Assembly (NCBI GenBank): GCA_018398765.1
Contig: JAHBMJ010003070.1
Coordinates: forward strand, 30,404 to 94,403
Length of the DNA stretch: 64,000 nt
Direction of reading: 5' to 3'
Source: Chromera velia
Lineage: Eukaryota > Sar > Chromeraceae
Each line of letters begins with the position of its first letter. The stretch's first letter is position 1. Below the pieces are notes generated by a model that was not told the origin of the DNA, did no database searches, and saw only the letters and a program-made list of their open reading frames with translations. Position numbers and translations under genes: made by a program. Of this stretch, positions 12,889-24,145 are shown piece after piece.

Positions 12889-13784
12889 TCGATCATTGAC
12901 GAATGAAGGGTCTCTAGCTTTTCGTGGGAAAGGGTCTTGGAGGAAAGGAGAAAGCAAAGCTGCTGATCTGTTCCAGGTGGTACTTTAAGACCTTCAGACC
13001 AGAAGGTTGAGGAGGAGATTTTGTAGCGTGCATTTGTTGATGGATGCCAGTGGGGAACGAGGAAAGGTAGCCAGAAGGTCGGTCGATCGAATGTTGCCAC
13101 AAGAGAACTCGCCGGCCTCAGGCTGATACAAACAGGCGAAGTCGTTGCTGCTGTAAATACCGTCTGCTCGGACTTTGCCCAGCTTAACCAGTGAATGTTA
13201 CTGGCTTCTAGACTGGCTTGCAATAAGCAAGATTAAGATTAAGGTTTTGAATATACAATATACATTGATTGAACTTCGATCCACAAAGTGATTGAAAGCG
13301 ATTATCCCTTACATGCTAAGGCATTTTTGCACTAAAACGTTTAATTTGTAAGATCCTAGGTAAGATTGGCCTATGTATAGAAAAATTAATGATTAAATTG
13401 AATTGATCATATATACACTTAGTAACCGTTCTTTCTTAATTAAGAATTTTTTTTTTATACAAACTTGAATGGCCCGTGTGTGTATATGTGTGCAGCCATA
13501 TTTTTTTGAATTTTTGATAGTGAGTAATTAAAGTTCAAGTTTTAAATGTTTTTGCTCCAACAACTCAAACTAGAACTCAAAATCTTCAAATCACTGGCCC
13601 AGAGTTTTTAAGATAACGCTAATCTAGATGCTAATTTAATATGCCGCTACTACTATTGAGCTAAGACTAGTCAAATAGTGTTAAACCTTTGTGTAAACAT
13701 AGTTTTACTTTAAACAATAAATTAAAGAAGTAAAAAAAAAAAATGGAAATTGGATTTCCAATTAAAATCCAATTAATTTTCCAT
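12889..13784. other. AT-rich intergenic stretch
   Basis: This is the 3' flank of the receptor-like gene. Composition shifts sharply to AT-rich after about 13200. No gene, RNA or clear repeat boundary was seen up to the element starting at 13793. Confidence 0.6.
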
Positions 13785-14497
13785 TTCAAAGCCTAGGGTT
13801 GGACACTAAAGTTTTAAAGTTTTTTTTTGTTAAAGTTTTTTTTTTGCCCTTTAGACTTTATTTTAAAAAAATATTTTTCAATCATTTTTTGAGTAGATCG
13901 TTAATTAAGTCAGTCATAAGTTAGACTCATAACTAAACTAATCAACTAGCCTACATAGAAGATGGCACAAGCTTAGTCTCTTTAAGTTGAAATTTATGTT
14001 CACATTGAAAACAATCATCAGCGAGATCGATCGGATCTAGCATTGGAAGAAAAGTGATCGGATGACATCACGGATCAAAAGTTCGGATGTACTTGCACCG
14101 GGAAGTAAACACTTGCAATCATTAGAATCAATGGATTTCAAATCAGGTATGCAACGCAGGAATTCCCTTTTATCCAGCGACTTGACACAAGAACGCGCCT
14201 AAGAACGCACATAAAAAAAGTCTATGTATGAAGCTATCAAGAGATCGAATTCAAGAATCATGTTCACAGAGTTTGTGCTCGCGACATTCATCAAACACAT
14301 GGCAAGGAGTCCAGCGATTGAGGAGTACTACATAGATCTTCTGCATACGATAGGCGATCAACACAAATGCACACAACATGAACGAACTCGACTTTGCCTT
14401 GTCTACATTTAAAGGCACGAATGATTGCACAAAAAGAGAAGAAGAAAAAAGAGGACAGATGAAAGGGAAACATAATTTGATATCAATTTCTCTTTCC

Positions 14498-15433
14498 TCA
14501 CTCATTATCTGACTCTTCGAGCGCGCGGCGGTTCTTGATACGGTGACGCTTCGGGGCTTGCTCAACTACGTTAGAAGAGACGGCTGGAGAGCGCGAGCGG
14601 CGGCTGGCTGTAGAGTGGGAGTTACGAGGTGCCTCTTCCTCCTCCTCGTCGTTGGATAGCTCGCTGCCCCCCTCGTTGTTGGAGCCCCCCCCCTCGTCGT
14701 TGGAGCCCTCCCCGTCCCCAACATCTGAGTCGGAGTCGACCTGCTCTCCTCGGGCATCCATGTCCTCGAGGACTGCACTAATCCACTTTCCCTCCCCCTC
14801 ACACTCATCTTGGAGAGCCTTCAGCTCGGCTGCTCCATCGTAGTGCTTACTGACTCGGATCTCCAAATCCTCGTCATCATCAGTGGGAACGACATCGGAG
14901 TCGTTGGAGTCATACTGATTGGAGTCGTTCGAGTCCGATGAATCTCCCTCTCCTTAGAGGGTGAGCCACATCCAGCACTTGTCGGTCTTGAGGGACTGCT
15001 TCAAGAGATCGAGCTTCCATTTCCCGGACTCCATCATCGTATAGGCGTACATGTGCGTGGTGGTCCATGGCACACGGAAACGGATGGCAGCATGGTACTT
15101 GTGCCTCTCACACTCGGCCTTGGTGGCGAGCTTAAAATGCTTGAACAGCGCCCACAGGTCTTTGATCGTCATTTTTTTCATTCGTTTGTCCCACTTCACC
15201 TTAGCGTCACTCCTGTCACCCTTCAAAAGGGCGGCCTTCATGGCATTGAAGACGACCTCCCTGATCTGGGCCTCTGTAACCTTCGGCTTCTTTTGTTTGG
15301 AATTCTTTGAGTCGGATGGGTTCGAGCCGGACTCGACCTTGGACTCGTTTGACTTATATTTTATCGTTTCCGTTCTCCAAGGCGCATTGGCGAAGCCACC
15401 GGCCTCAATACAATGGTGGATGCGCTCCTTCAC
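14498..15433 (-). pseudogene. Unknown acidic-tailed protein frame inside the TIR element, one in-frame stop
   Basis: Reading from 15433 to 14498, one frame stays open except for TAA at 14954-14956. Upstream of the stop is a basic region (KQKKPKVTEAQIREVVFNAM, then KMTIKDLWALFKHFKL) ending KTDKCWMWLTL. Downstream the same frame goes on with Asp/Ser-rich DSNDSNQYDSNDSD and Glu runs, and ends TGA near 14498. The first codon of the open stretch is GTG, so the true start is unknown and may lie on a further exon. The interrupted but otherwise clean frame suggests a recently broken gene, or a terminal acidic domain lost by a point mutation. No family recognised. Confidence 0.45.
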
Positions 15434-16580
15434 CGGGGTGGGAAAGCATGAAGAGAAGGGTGACGACGCACCGGGGCAAAAGATTGTAGATCTGCTGAAG
15501 AAAGAAAGAGAGGCGAGTCAGGGTAGAAAAGAAGGTGACGTCACAGAACTTGGTGTATATTCGGAAGATTCTGATGCTAACTCGAACTCTGAAGAAGATG
15601 TGGAGATAGAGGAGGACGCAGACTTGTCTGAGGCTGACTTTAACGAAGGGGAAAATGAATCAGAAGATGAGAGCGGGACGGAAGGTGCAGTGAATGAAGG
15701 CGACAAGAACAAGTATGGGCGCATATTGATTTTCGACACAAATAGAAAACTTTCAAGGGTAGACGTGGTAGTGAATGAGTTTCAAAGGCAGCTCATAGAT
15801 GAGAAAGACGATCCTGCGCTGTAGCAGGCAAAACGACAAAGACAAGAGCGAGTACAGACACAGCTGCTCATTACGCCAGAAGCACCAATGATCACAGAAA
15901 AAACTTTCGTGTGGGTGCGAGTTTTATGAGATGACGTGAGAGAAAAACAGGGAAAAGCAAAGACCAAAGCGAAGGGCAAAGCGAAGGGCAAAGCGAAGGC
16001 CAAAGAACACCCCCCCCCCGCAGCAGCAGCGTTCTCTGAAGACGCTTCTTCGAACCATACAAATCCGACTCACCGTACAGCCGCTATCGTTGCAGCTGCT
16101 GCAATTAGCAAGGCAGCGTCTCCTGATCATGATCGCGGAAAGAAGAGAGGGGGGGAAGCCGAAGGGGCTGATGGCGCTGCGGAACCTAGTGAGAAACATG
16201 AAAACGGTACAGTATGCCTCAAACTAGGGCTGGTTGAGGGCATTTTTACATCATCTGGAACCCGGGTTTTCTCTCCTGTGTACCTAGTAGCCAAAAACGA
16301 GAAATTAACGGTCCGAGTGGTGAGACACATTCGAGACAAAGAGAAGGGTACAGAGGACTTAGAGTTTTTTCAGCACTTTGGGACTACCGAGTGGGTAGAA
16401 GACTTTGAATTGGCAAATATCAAAGATGTTGCGCCAACGTTGGTATACATTGAGAAGAGACCCGGGGGAGTAGTAGTTGCAAGTAGCTGCCACCGTCTGT
16501 TAAGAGAAGTGATTGTTGGAAAAAAAGAAGTGGATTTCTTGGAGAAGGATCCCAGAGGACCAAAGTTACCGGTTGTTTGA
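15410..16580 (+). pseudogene. Unknown element-borne frame, plus strand, two in-frame stops
   Basis: A plus-strand frame rich in Glu, Asp and Ser (SEDSDANSNSEEDVEIEEDA) runs to TAG at 15822-15824. It continues in the same frame to TGA at 15927-15929, then through KAKTKAKGKAKGKAKAK and an Ala-rich linker into a globular-looking C-terminus (for example GTVCLKLGLVEGIFTSSGTR and VRHIRDKEKG), ending TGA at 16578-16580. Its 5' part overlaps the minus-strand frame, so the element's two frames are head to head. Start codon undetermined, because the frame is open back to 15051 on the antisense of the other gene. A short intron could remove the two stops, but no good GT...AG pair stands out. No family recognised. 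Confidence 0.4.
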
Positions 16581-16883
16581 ATTTATATTAACGTTGTTTC
16601 AAGGAATTTTTGTGAGAATTGTAATTAATATAGTAATGCATTACATACATCGTTTTCAAATTTAAAAAACTTTTGCATAACTATAGTATATCTAGTAATT
16701 TATAAAGTATCAACTTTGTCTGCAATAATATAAATGAAACCAACTTCTCTAGCAATGTCTTTTAAATGAGCTTTTGCATGTCTGGTTGCATCTTTACTTT
16801 TAAAGTTTTAAAGTTAAAGTTTAAAGTTTTGCAAGCAAACTATATTATAAAAAAAACTTTAGTTTCCAACCCTAGTTCAAAAC

Positions 16884-17366
16884 GTATATGATTTCCAATT
16901 GGAAAATTGGATTTCCAATTGAAAATCCAAATTTCCAATTGCATGTTTTAAAAGTTAAATGTTTATGTAAAGCTAATTGGTGTTCAGATTTGAAATCTTT
17001 GAGTTTTAAAATCTTTATGCACAAAAATGTAGCTTTGTACTATAAGTTTTTGACATAGACAAAAATCTTTCCAAATTGCTCCAAATTGGGAATTTCGGAT
17101 TCCAAATTCCCAATTAGGCGTTTCAATTGTCCCAATTACTCCCAAATGCGATAGGGATATCACTGAGGTTTGTCATTTTTTATCGATTTTGAGCTAGATT
17201 TTTCCTGAAAGTTTGCAGGAGATAAGAATCCTTGTTGAGTCCTATAGCCTAGGTTGAGTCAGAATCACTGCACAAACTCAGGCAAACCCAGGCAAAAGAA
17301 GTATTCGTTTTGAAACCGTCATGTGGCATGTGGTTTATGCCCAATTCGGTACTCTGATCTATTCTA
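16884..17366. other. AT-rich spacer
   Basis: It contains repeated ATTTCCAATTGGAAA-type palindromic words (16880-16945) that also occur just outside the left end of the TIR element (13741-13785). No gene seen. Confidence 0.5.
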
Positions 17367-17369
17367 ATC

Positions 17370-18383
17370 TCAGAAGCCCAGGTTGAAACACAGCGCTGTC
17401 CCTTCTGTGATGGTCGCAGGCTCCCGATCCACCGTGTCCCCTCCCTCCTTCTCTCCGCCCTCACGCAGTGCTGGAGCTGTCACACCTGGACACCGTCTCG
17501 CCAGCAGTTGAGATAAGCGCTCTGGATCGAAGGGCCCATAAGGGGCGGATGCGGGGTTGGTGTTCATTGTGGCAACCATCACAGAGGCGGGAATAGGGAC
17601 CGACTGACGGCTGACGAATGTGCAGCTGCACTCCGTGCGCCGATCAAATCCCGCAGCCTCGGCAAGATTCCGCATCACGCTCTCCTGGCCAAACTTTTCA
17701 ACAGACAAAACCAGGTCCTCGACTCTTTTGACCTTGCCGCTGTCGACGGCTGCGTGCTTCATCATCTCGATGAAGAAGTTATAGTGCCACGTCACAATGG
17801 TGGCAACACCTGTCGGGGAGAGGATGCGCTTGACTTCCTTCATCGCAGCCACCGGATCATCAGGAAACATGATGCCGAACATGATCACTGCCACGTCCAC
17901 AGTGCCGCTTTCTACGAAATCCAGCTGACACATGTCTGCCACCTTTGTGTCAAATACAAGCTGATCCCCGTGTGCGGCCTTCGCCTTTGTTAGGCGTTCG
18001 CCACTCTCCAGCGTTGACAGCATCCCGGCCGAAATGTCTGTCGCAGTGACTGAAAGGAACAACCCTGGGTCTCCTGCAAACAGAGCATCGATTGCGCAGA
18101 GGGCACCAACGCCCGTACCGGCTGCAATGTCCAGAACACGTACAGGGCGCACCCTTGAACCCAAGCCTGCGGGCCGCTTCTGCTGCAGGAAGGCAGCAAC
18201 GAGCCCGTCTACCGCGGCTTTGGCGAAGAGGTTGGTGAACTCGGCGAAGAACTTTCCGAACAGCGCCGCATGGGTGGACCACGCCTCCCCCTGAGGCTCT
18301 TCCTTCAATTTGGTTCCCTCAGAAACTCGGCCGGACTCAGACTGAGCGGCAGCCTTGACAGAAGAGGAATTAGACGATGACAT
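17370..18383 (-). CDS. Class I SAM-dependent methyltransferase
   Basis: A single uninterrupted exon of 337 codons starts at ATG 18383-18381. Motif I (VRVLDIAAGTGVGAL, residues about 81-95) is the SAM-binding glycine loop. TATDISAGML (about 113-122) carries the acidic residue that binds the ribose. DVAVIMFGIMFPDDPVAAMKEVKRIL followed by SPTG is the motif IV/post-IV region of UbiE/COQ5-like or generic Methyltransf_11/25 enzymes. Substrate cannot be told from the sequence. The N-terminal 30 residues are Ser/Lys/Glu-rich with no clear targeting signal. It is intronless, unlike the exon-rich genes around it, and divergent from the serine acetyltransferase. Confidence 0.85.
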   Translation of the reverse strand: MSSSNSSSVKAAAQSESGRVSEGTKLKEEPQGEAWSTHAALFGKFFAEFTNLFAKAAVDGLVAAFLQQKRPAGLGSRVRPVRVLDIAAGTGVGALCAIDALFAGDPGLFLSVTATDISAGMLSTLESGERLTKAKAAHGDQLVFDTKVADMCQLDFVESGTVDVAVIMFGIMFPDDPVAAMKEVKRILSPTGVATIVTWHYNFFIEMMKHAAVDSGKVKRVEDLVLSVEKFGQESVMRNLAEAAGFDRRTECSCTFVSRQSVPIPASVMVATMNTNPASAPYGPFDPERLSQLLARRCPGVTAPALREGGEKEGGDTVDREPATITEGTALCFNLGF

Positions 18384-18932
18384 GGTGGAGTGAGCGTACG
18401 GTTCAGCAATGGGAGTCTCTGAAGTGAAGTCTGTCCTCGACTAACTGGCAATGGGACGGTTCGGGTGTCAGATCACCGGATTCACCACTGAGATCACACA
18501 ACTGGAACAATAATGCATTGAATGATCCGCGAGCTATAGACGCGGCCATGACGCGGCCCTTTCCACGGAAAACTTGCGCGTGAAATGTCCATAAAAGCGA
18601 AAAAGAGTGCGCGCGTGCCGTCTGCCCTTCGATCTGCCTTCTGCATCCTTCGGCAAGAATGACTCATACAATTGGAATTTGACGTCGTACGTTTCGGGGC
18701 ACGTATATAAACCTATGCCTGGATGCACCCCTTTCCATTCTGTAGTCTGTCACCAGCCCTGAAGCCAAATCGATTCAGATCGCCAAATTGTCCGTTGAAT
18801 CCCCCCACTGCACAGAGCGGGGTACTGTTTTGCCGTCTCCGCGTCTCCGTGAAATCCCCTATTGCACCCATTCTATTTACACCTCCTCTTTGAGTCTTTG
18901 AAGCTGTACGCATTCGAACAAGAGGGGACGAA
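18384..18932. promoter_or_regulatory. Shared divergent intergenic region, TATA-like box on the acetyltransferase side
   Basis: 549 bp separate the two divergent start codons. TATATAA at 18704-18710 lies 220-230 bp before the acetyltransferase ATG and could serve it, with a long 5' leader. No matching element was seen toward the methyltransferase. Bidirectional promoter activity is inference. Confidence 0.4.
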
Positions 18933-20429
18933 ATGGACTCGGGTGTTTCAAGATTCAGGTTCGGCTCAGGGTCCCTCGTGGCCCTCGCCGCTGTCGGTTT
19001 CTTGTCCGTTGGCATTCATGCATGCCTGCCTGCTCTGATAAAGGGAAAGTGGAAGTGGAAGAGGCGCAATGAGACAGACGAGTTGCTCCAAGCCGTTGTG
19101 AGAGAAGCAGAAGATGCCATGAAAGCACAACCATTGCTCAGAAAACTCTTCGCTCCGTTGACTGAAGCCGCGTCGTTCGAGGAGGCAGTAGCATTGGCCG
19201 TCAGTCGACGTCTGGCGAACGGTAGCGTATCTGTAAATGGGCTTTTCCAAACTTGTGCCGCAGCTTTCTCCGACCCCTCACCCCAAAGTGAGGAGCGTCC
19301 GAGTGTGGGTGAGTGCCTGCGCCGTGACGTCGCTGCAGTAATTGAGCGCGACCCTGCCTGCAATACTTCCGTGGAGGTTTTGCTCTTCTACAAAGGCTTT
19401 GCGGCGCTTGCAGCCCATAGGGTGGCCCATTGGGCATGGGCTGTGGGTGACACTCACTTGGCCCTGTGGCTCCAGTCGCGTGTCTCCGAAGTGTGGAGCC
19501 TCGACATCCACCCAGCGGCAAGGATTGGAGCTGGGGTGATGTTTGATCATGGGACTGGGATTGTGATAGGGGAGACGGCAACGATCGGAGAGGGGTGCAC
19601 GCTGTTGCATGGGGTGACGCTGGGTGCAACTGGAAAGGACAAGGGAGATCGGCACCCGAAGGTCGGAAAGTTCGTTCTAATTGGTGCTGGGGCATCGATT
19701 CTCGGCAAGATTCACATAAACGACTGCGCCAAAATAGGGTCGGGGTCTATCGTCCTCCGTCACGTTCCTGCAGGTGCGACTGCCGTAGGCATCCCGGCCA
19801 AGATTGTCGGCAGGGCCACGGAGCGCAAACCGTCTTTGCACAACGATTTGGCACTTCATGATGTGACGCTGATTGCACCGGGTCCTCAGGATCGAAGGTT
19901 GCCCCCTGACTGCGACTTTCGGTGTGTGTGGAGGGAAATCGTATCGAATGCCGCGCCCCTCGCGAAGCACATCGGCATTTTCGATTTTAGAGCGGCGTTG
20001 CGTAAATTCTCTATGGAAGACAACGACATCGCGAATCTGTTCTTTCAGCTCGACACAGACAACGATGGACTTGTTGCAGGTAGGTCTGTTTTATTCCTTT
20101 TGGTCGTTTTTTTGTGTCTCATTTTGATCGACGTTTTGATCACACGTTGGGCTGTCAAATTTGTCTGCATGCAGTTTTCACCTCCTCTTTGCCTGTCTGT
20201 TGAGTCGATGCCTCGTTCTGCCTGCCTGCATGTCTGGCTGCGCGTCTGTCTGTCTGTCTGTCTGTCTTTCTTTCTTTCTTTCGTTCTTTCGTTCGTTCGT
20301 TCTCTCTGTCTTGTCTGCCTTTCTGTTTTTCCGTCTTTCGTTCTGTCTGTCTGTCTGTCTGTCTTGCTTTCTTTGTTTATTTATTTACTTATTTATGTCT
20401 TTCTGGCTATCCGTCTTTCTTTCTTTCTT

Positions 20430-20471
<42 letters not shown>

Positions 20472-20481
20472 GCTTGCTTTC

Positions 20482-20530
<49 letters not shown>

Positions 20531-21602
20531 TCCTTCTTCTCTTCTTTCTTTGCCTGTGCTGCCCGTGAAAAGGACAGAGGATAATAAGGAAAGAAACACA
20601 TAGTGTGGCTGTCTTCTCTTTGTGGAAGTGAAGATTCGCGTGTGAATTCAAGTCACCTTGTGGAGTGTCATCGGGGGGGAATTAAACGTCTCTCCGTCTC
20701 TCTATCTCTCTCGCTTTCGTTCCGTCTGTCCTGCCCCCCCCCCTTTCTCTTCCTCTCTTTCTCTGTGCCGCACCCCCTGCCCGCATTATCTGAGTGGTCG
20801 TGGTGTTCTTCTGTCCTCTTTCCCCCATCGTTTTTGCTCTTGTTCGTCCTTTCTTTCCTTCCTTTTGTGTTCTCTTGTGTACACGGATTTTTTTCTTTCT
20901 TGCCCACTCTCTTTCCTTCTCTCTGTCTCTCTCCCTCTCCCTCCCCGCCTCTCCCTCTCCCTCCCCGCCTCTCTCTCTCTCTCTCTCTTTCCGTTCTCCA
21001 TTCTTTCCTTGTCTGTCAGTGTGTGTAGGAGAAAAGAAGAAGTTTTGTCCGTCTGTCTTTCTGTTTGTAAAGAAGAAAGAGCAGAAAGCAAGAAGCCATG
21101 CAGCCTTTTTGAGGAGCAAGAGAGGAATGGAATGGGGGCAACAGAAAATTTGATTCAGAGACGCAGAAAGGTTCTTGTTCCTCGTTTTGTACGGAAGCCT
21201 TTTTTGCTCGCAAGACGGAACGGCATTCTTTGCACACGCACCTTCAATTTGTGCATCCAGCGTGTTTTTTCTGTTCATGCTTCGAAGTGTGTCCCCTTCT
21301 TCCCAACTGTTACGATAGTACCTATCCCTGCATATTCGGACTGGTGGCTGCCTGTGTGTTCTTTTAGCCTCTTTGGTCGGGATGCTGCCACACTGCACGT
21401 GCGTGCTTTCAAAAGATTCCACGCACACATACACCTTTACATACACATGATACATACGTATACGCGCATGCACGTGTTTTCAGAGGGCGACCTAGTGAAT
21501 TTCTGGGACCTCGTTGCGAAGTTCTGCAAGGGGCGCGGTCCGCAGATGGAAAAACGACCGCAAGTTTTGCAAGACCTGTGCAGTTTGTTGAACAAGCAAT
21601 GA
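18933..21602 (+). CDS. Serine O-acetyltransferase with C-terminal EF-hand
   Basis: Two exons, 18933-20079 and 21484-21602, joined in phase 1, give 421 residues. The enzyme makes O-acetylserine from serine and acetyl-CoA, the first step of cysteine synthesis. Left-handed beta-helix hexapeptides run from SLDIHPAARIGAGVMFDHG through GIVIGETATIGEGCTLLHGV and GATGKDKGDRHPKVG, including the conserved HG and DRHPK signatures. An N-terminal hydrophobic stretch (SLVALAAVGFLSVGIHAC, residues about 14-31) may be a signal peptide, perhaps of a bipartite plastid leader; that is inference. Past the normal C-terminus the protein adds NDIANLFFQL then the loop DTDNDGLVAEGD and LVNFWDLVAKF, a canonical EF-hand whose loop is split by the intron after its ninth residue. 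Such a tail is not usual for this family. Confidence 0.88.
20200..21010. repeat. Pyrimidine-rich simple repeats filling the acetyltransferase intron
   Basis: The 1,404-bp intron (20080-21483) is mostly GTCT, CTTT, TC and TCCC tracts on the plus strand, with (TC)n runs near 20436-20530 and 20965-20990. Open frames here such as poly-RE or poly-SL are repeat translations. Confidence 0.9.
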
Positions 21603-22327
21603 TCGATAAACAACTATGTCGAATGCTGAATGCATGGAGGAGGTGGGTCCAGGATCGGAGGATCCTAGCCACGATCCACCGCGTGTGTGGGGGAGCCGTG
21701 TGGTCCCGTTCCTCTCAGAGTTGGCGTGCGTCGAAACGTGAATATGTCATCCGAAATTCTTGAAATTTCCCACGCACATGCTGACAGTTCGACCCCGCCG
21801 GCCCTGCTGATTGATTCTTTATCACTAGTATTGATTATGTCTGCAAGTTTGAATTTGGCAATTTCTGCTAGTATATGTTTTGGCATGTTTTTGCATGTTG
21901 TGCCTGCTGACTCCGCTTAAAGTTTTCGAATTTTGATCAAATTCAATAAATTTATCATTAAAAAACTTTATCAGCATTTTTTAAATTTAAAGTTAATTGT
22001 TTTAATTTCCCAAGAAATGGTTGTTACCCTGTAATTTTGACTAATGTAGATGTTTAAAGTAATTTAGAGTACTTCAGCTATTTTAGCTGAGTAATTTAGA
22101 GCAATTCAAATTAATTTAGAATAAATTATTAGAAAGCTAAATTACTAATTTTGGATAAATTTTAGAGGTTAATTAATTTATCATGAACGTTATTAACTAG
22201 GTTATTAAAAGAGTTGGACGTTCTAACTAACAGTGCTTTAATTGTGCTTATAAGTCTATATAAGAGCTAAAAACACTATTAATTAGTTTAAACTGTCTCT
22301 ATATAAATGTTAACGGCTTTAGTTTAC
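21603..22327. other. AT-rich intergenic stretch
   Basis: 3' flank of the acetyltransferase gene. It contains recurring TAATTTAGA words around 22060-22120. No gene recognised. Confidence 0.5.
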
Positions 22328-23090
22328 CAGATGCTGAACTTGCGGCTGAAGGCGCCTATGCGGAATTTAAAATGTCTATGGCTAGTGTCTATGGTGTCCC
22401 AGGGGTAATGAGAAAGACACTTGGAGTCTGGGAGGTTGTAGAGTCGAGGTGCCAGAGGCCTATTTCTACGTGGTCCCGTTCTAAGCAGAACCTTCACTAT
22501 CGTGTGTGCCAGTGTGTGCAGGCTCTCCATACCTTTAGTATGCTCGCAGACGAGCGAGACCCTGCCAGGGGCAATCCAATTCCTCCCACAGGTGCGTGAC
22601 CGTGCATCTGTGGTCCTTCACGTTTTTTGGGTCTCAGCTCTCTGCTCGATCACTTGTGTTGCACCAACTAATGCCCTTGCGTTGCTTATCCTGTTCTGCT
22701 TGTTGATCATCCAGCTTCGATCCTGTGAGTATGGGCAGAGATGCCTTCTATCTCTTCCCAGAGTTTTGTGTTTACATGCAGTCCTCCGCATAGGCATTCT
22801 GGCCTTGGCCCACTCGATCATGTGAATTTACCCTCTTTTTTGATGTGCAGCTTGGACGTTGTCGGGCAAGACGAGGAATCGGCTCGCCCATGTGTACAAT
22901 GGGAATATAACGAACTTCCAGTCTGCAGAGGAAAAGCTTCGGAGAAGGAATCCTAATTACGTTCTCAAGGACCTCCCCGGTACTTGTGAAGATCCGCTCT
23001 GGAGTCAGTTCGCTTCAGGCGCCGACTTAGACATCTTTGAGCTCTCTGCCCTCAAGAACGAGCGTTGTCGGGAAGCCAAAAGTAACCGTG
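22328..23090 (+). pseudogene. Orphan exon pair, unknown protein (partial)
   Basis: Two stretches join cleanly: one ending at 22591 (donor GTGCGT, phase 1) and 22851-23090 (acceptor TGTGCAG, ending in donor GTTAGT, again phase 1). The joined frame has no stop and reads ordinary mixed-composition protein: MSMASVYGVPGVMRKTLGVW, later RLAHVYNGNITNFQSAEEKL and LKDLPGTCEDPLWSQF. No upstream start and no downstream partner exon were found, so it is partial, either a gene fragment in repeat-rich DNA or part of a longer gene with unrecognised exons. No family recognised. Confidence 0.4.
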
Positions 23091-23484
23091 GTTAGTCTTT
23101 TTAGTGGATCTCTCTGTCCGGTCCGTATGCCGCCTGCTTAAAAGCCTCCGAAGCCTATATACGGCTATCGTTGTGCACATTGTCTGGTCTCCGACTTTTA
23201 TCCTGAAAATCCCTAGCATACATTACTCGTTATCATCTTTTTAGATCGACTATTGTGTTGTCTCGTTATTTGTATACGTTCCTGTGTATTGTTTTCATCG
23301 CCTCTTCCTCTGTCTGCTTGGATGACCTCCTGGACCGTTAAGCAGGTCTCGTGCCTGTCTGTGTGTACTCTTTCTATGTTTGGTTCGTGGCCGTCAGAGA
23401 CCTCGGTTCTCTGGTTCTCTCTCGAGTTGCGTGTGACTCGTCTAGCTTAACCCGCATGGCTTCCCCAACAGTCTGGCACAAACG

Positions 23485-24145
23485 TCTTTTTTCTTTTTCC
23501 GTCGCGACCTCGCCCATATAAAAAATTTTCTATCATACACTCGGCATCTCCATCTCTCCAAGTTGACATGCGCGGGCTGTGTGTGGCTGTTGGTTGGGTG
23601 TGCGGTGGTAGGATGGAACCGTTAAGCAGCCTGAGCATACGTACCATGAGAGCGTGTATGTCTGCGTCAAGAGGCTTGGTCTTGGTCTGTCGAGATTGGA
23701 GTGTCTGCGGGCTTTGAAATTCCTCAGAATCTCCAGCATGTGTTCGATGTCTTCAGATGAAAGTGCGCGAGTGCTGTGTGTGTGAGTGGCTAGCTATATG
23801 AGACACTTGAGCGCAGTGTCCGCGGGGTTCCCGCCCCCCCTTTCTTTTTCTCGTCACCCGAACAAAAACTTCTCCATCATACATTCAGTATCTCCATCTC
23901 TTTAAGTTGACGTGCATACGTGTGTTTTATAGGTGGCTGTACATGCGATGGTGGGATGGAAGTTATATATATCATAGAACCATCATGCAAGCAGTATGGA
24001 TACATACCGTAAAATGCCGTGAAGAAGTATGTGTGTGCCTGCATCGAAAGGTCTGGTCTCGGGTTTGCGTGGTCTGTTGAGCTTTGAGTGTCTGCGGGCC
24101 TTTCTCGGTTTTTTCTCGTCGGCCGAACGAAAATAAGCCCTAGAA
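23485..24145. repeat. Diverged direct repeat, about 220-bp units
   Basis: The segment at about 23510-23735 (…ATCATACACTCGGCATCTCC…AAGTTGACATGC…GAGTGTCTGCGGGC) recurs diverged at about 23862-24100, and a third partial start (TTTTTTCTCGTCGGCCGAAC) lies near 24107. Spacing is about 340-350 bp. Function unknown. Confidence 0.6.

Larger units (their letters stand above)
13793..16875. mobile_element. 3.08-kb TIR element with 8-bp target duplication, hAT-like ends, no recognised transposase
   Basis: The left end at 13793 reads CTAGGGTTGGACACTAAAGT. The right end at 16875 is the inverse complement with one mismatch in the first 22 bases. Flanks are TTCAAAGC (13785-13792) and TTCAAAAC (16876-16883), an 8-bp target duplication with one mismatch. 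An 8-bp duplication is typical of hAT-type insertion. Both arms continue into AAAGTTTTAAAG-rich AT DNA. The GC-richer centre holds two oppositely oriented reading frames listed separately. Superfamily is inferred only from duplication length; no RW or C-terminal hAT dimerisation motif was found. Confidence 0.65.

Noticed and set aside
20385-20980. Open frames encoding RERERE- or SLSLSL-type proteins
   Set aside because: Direct translations of (TC)n and CTTT repeats inside a spliced intron.
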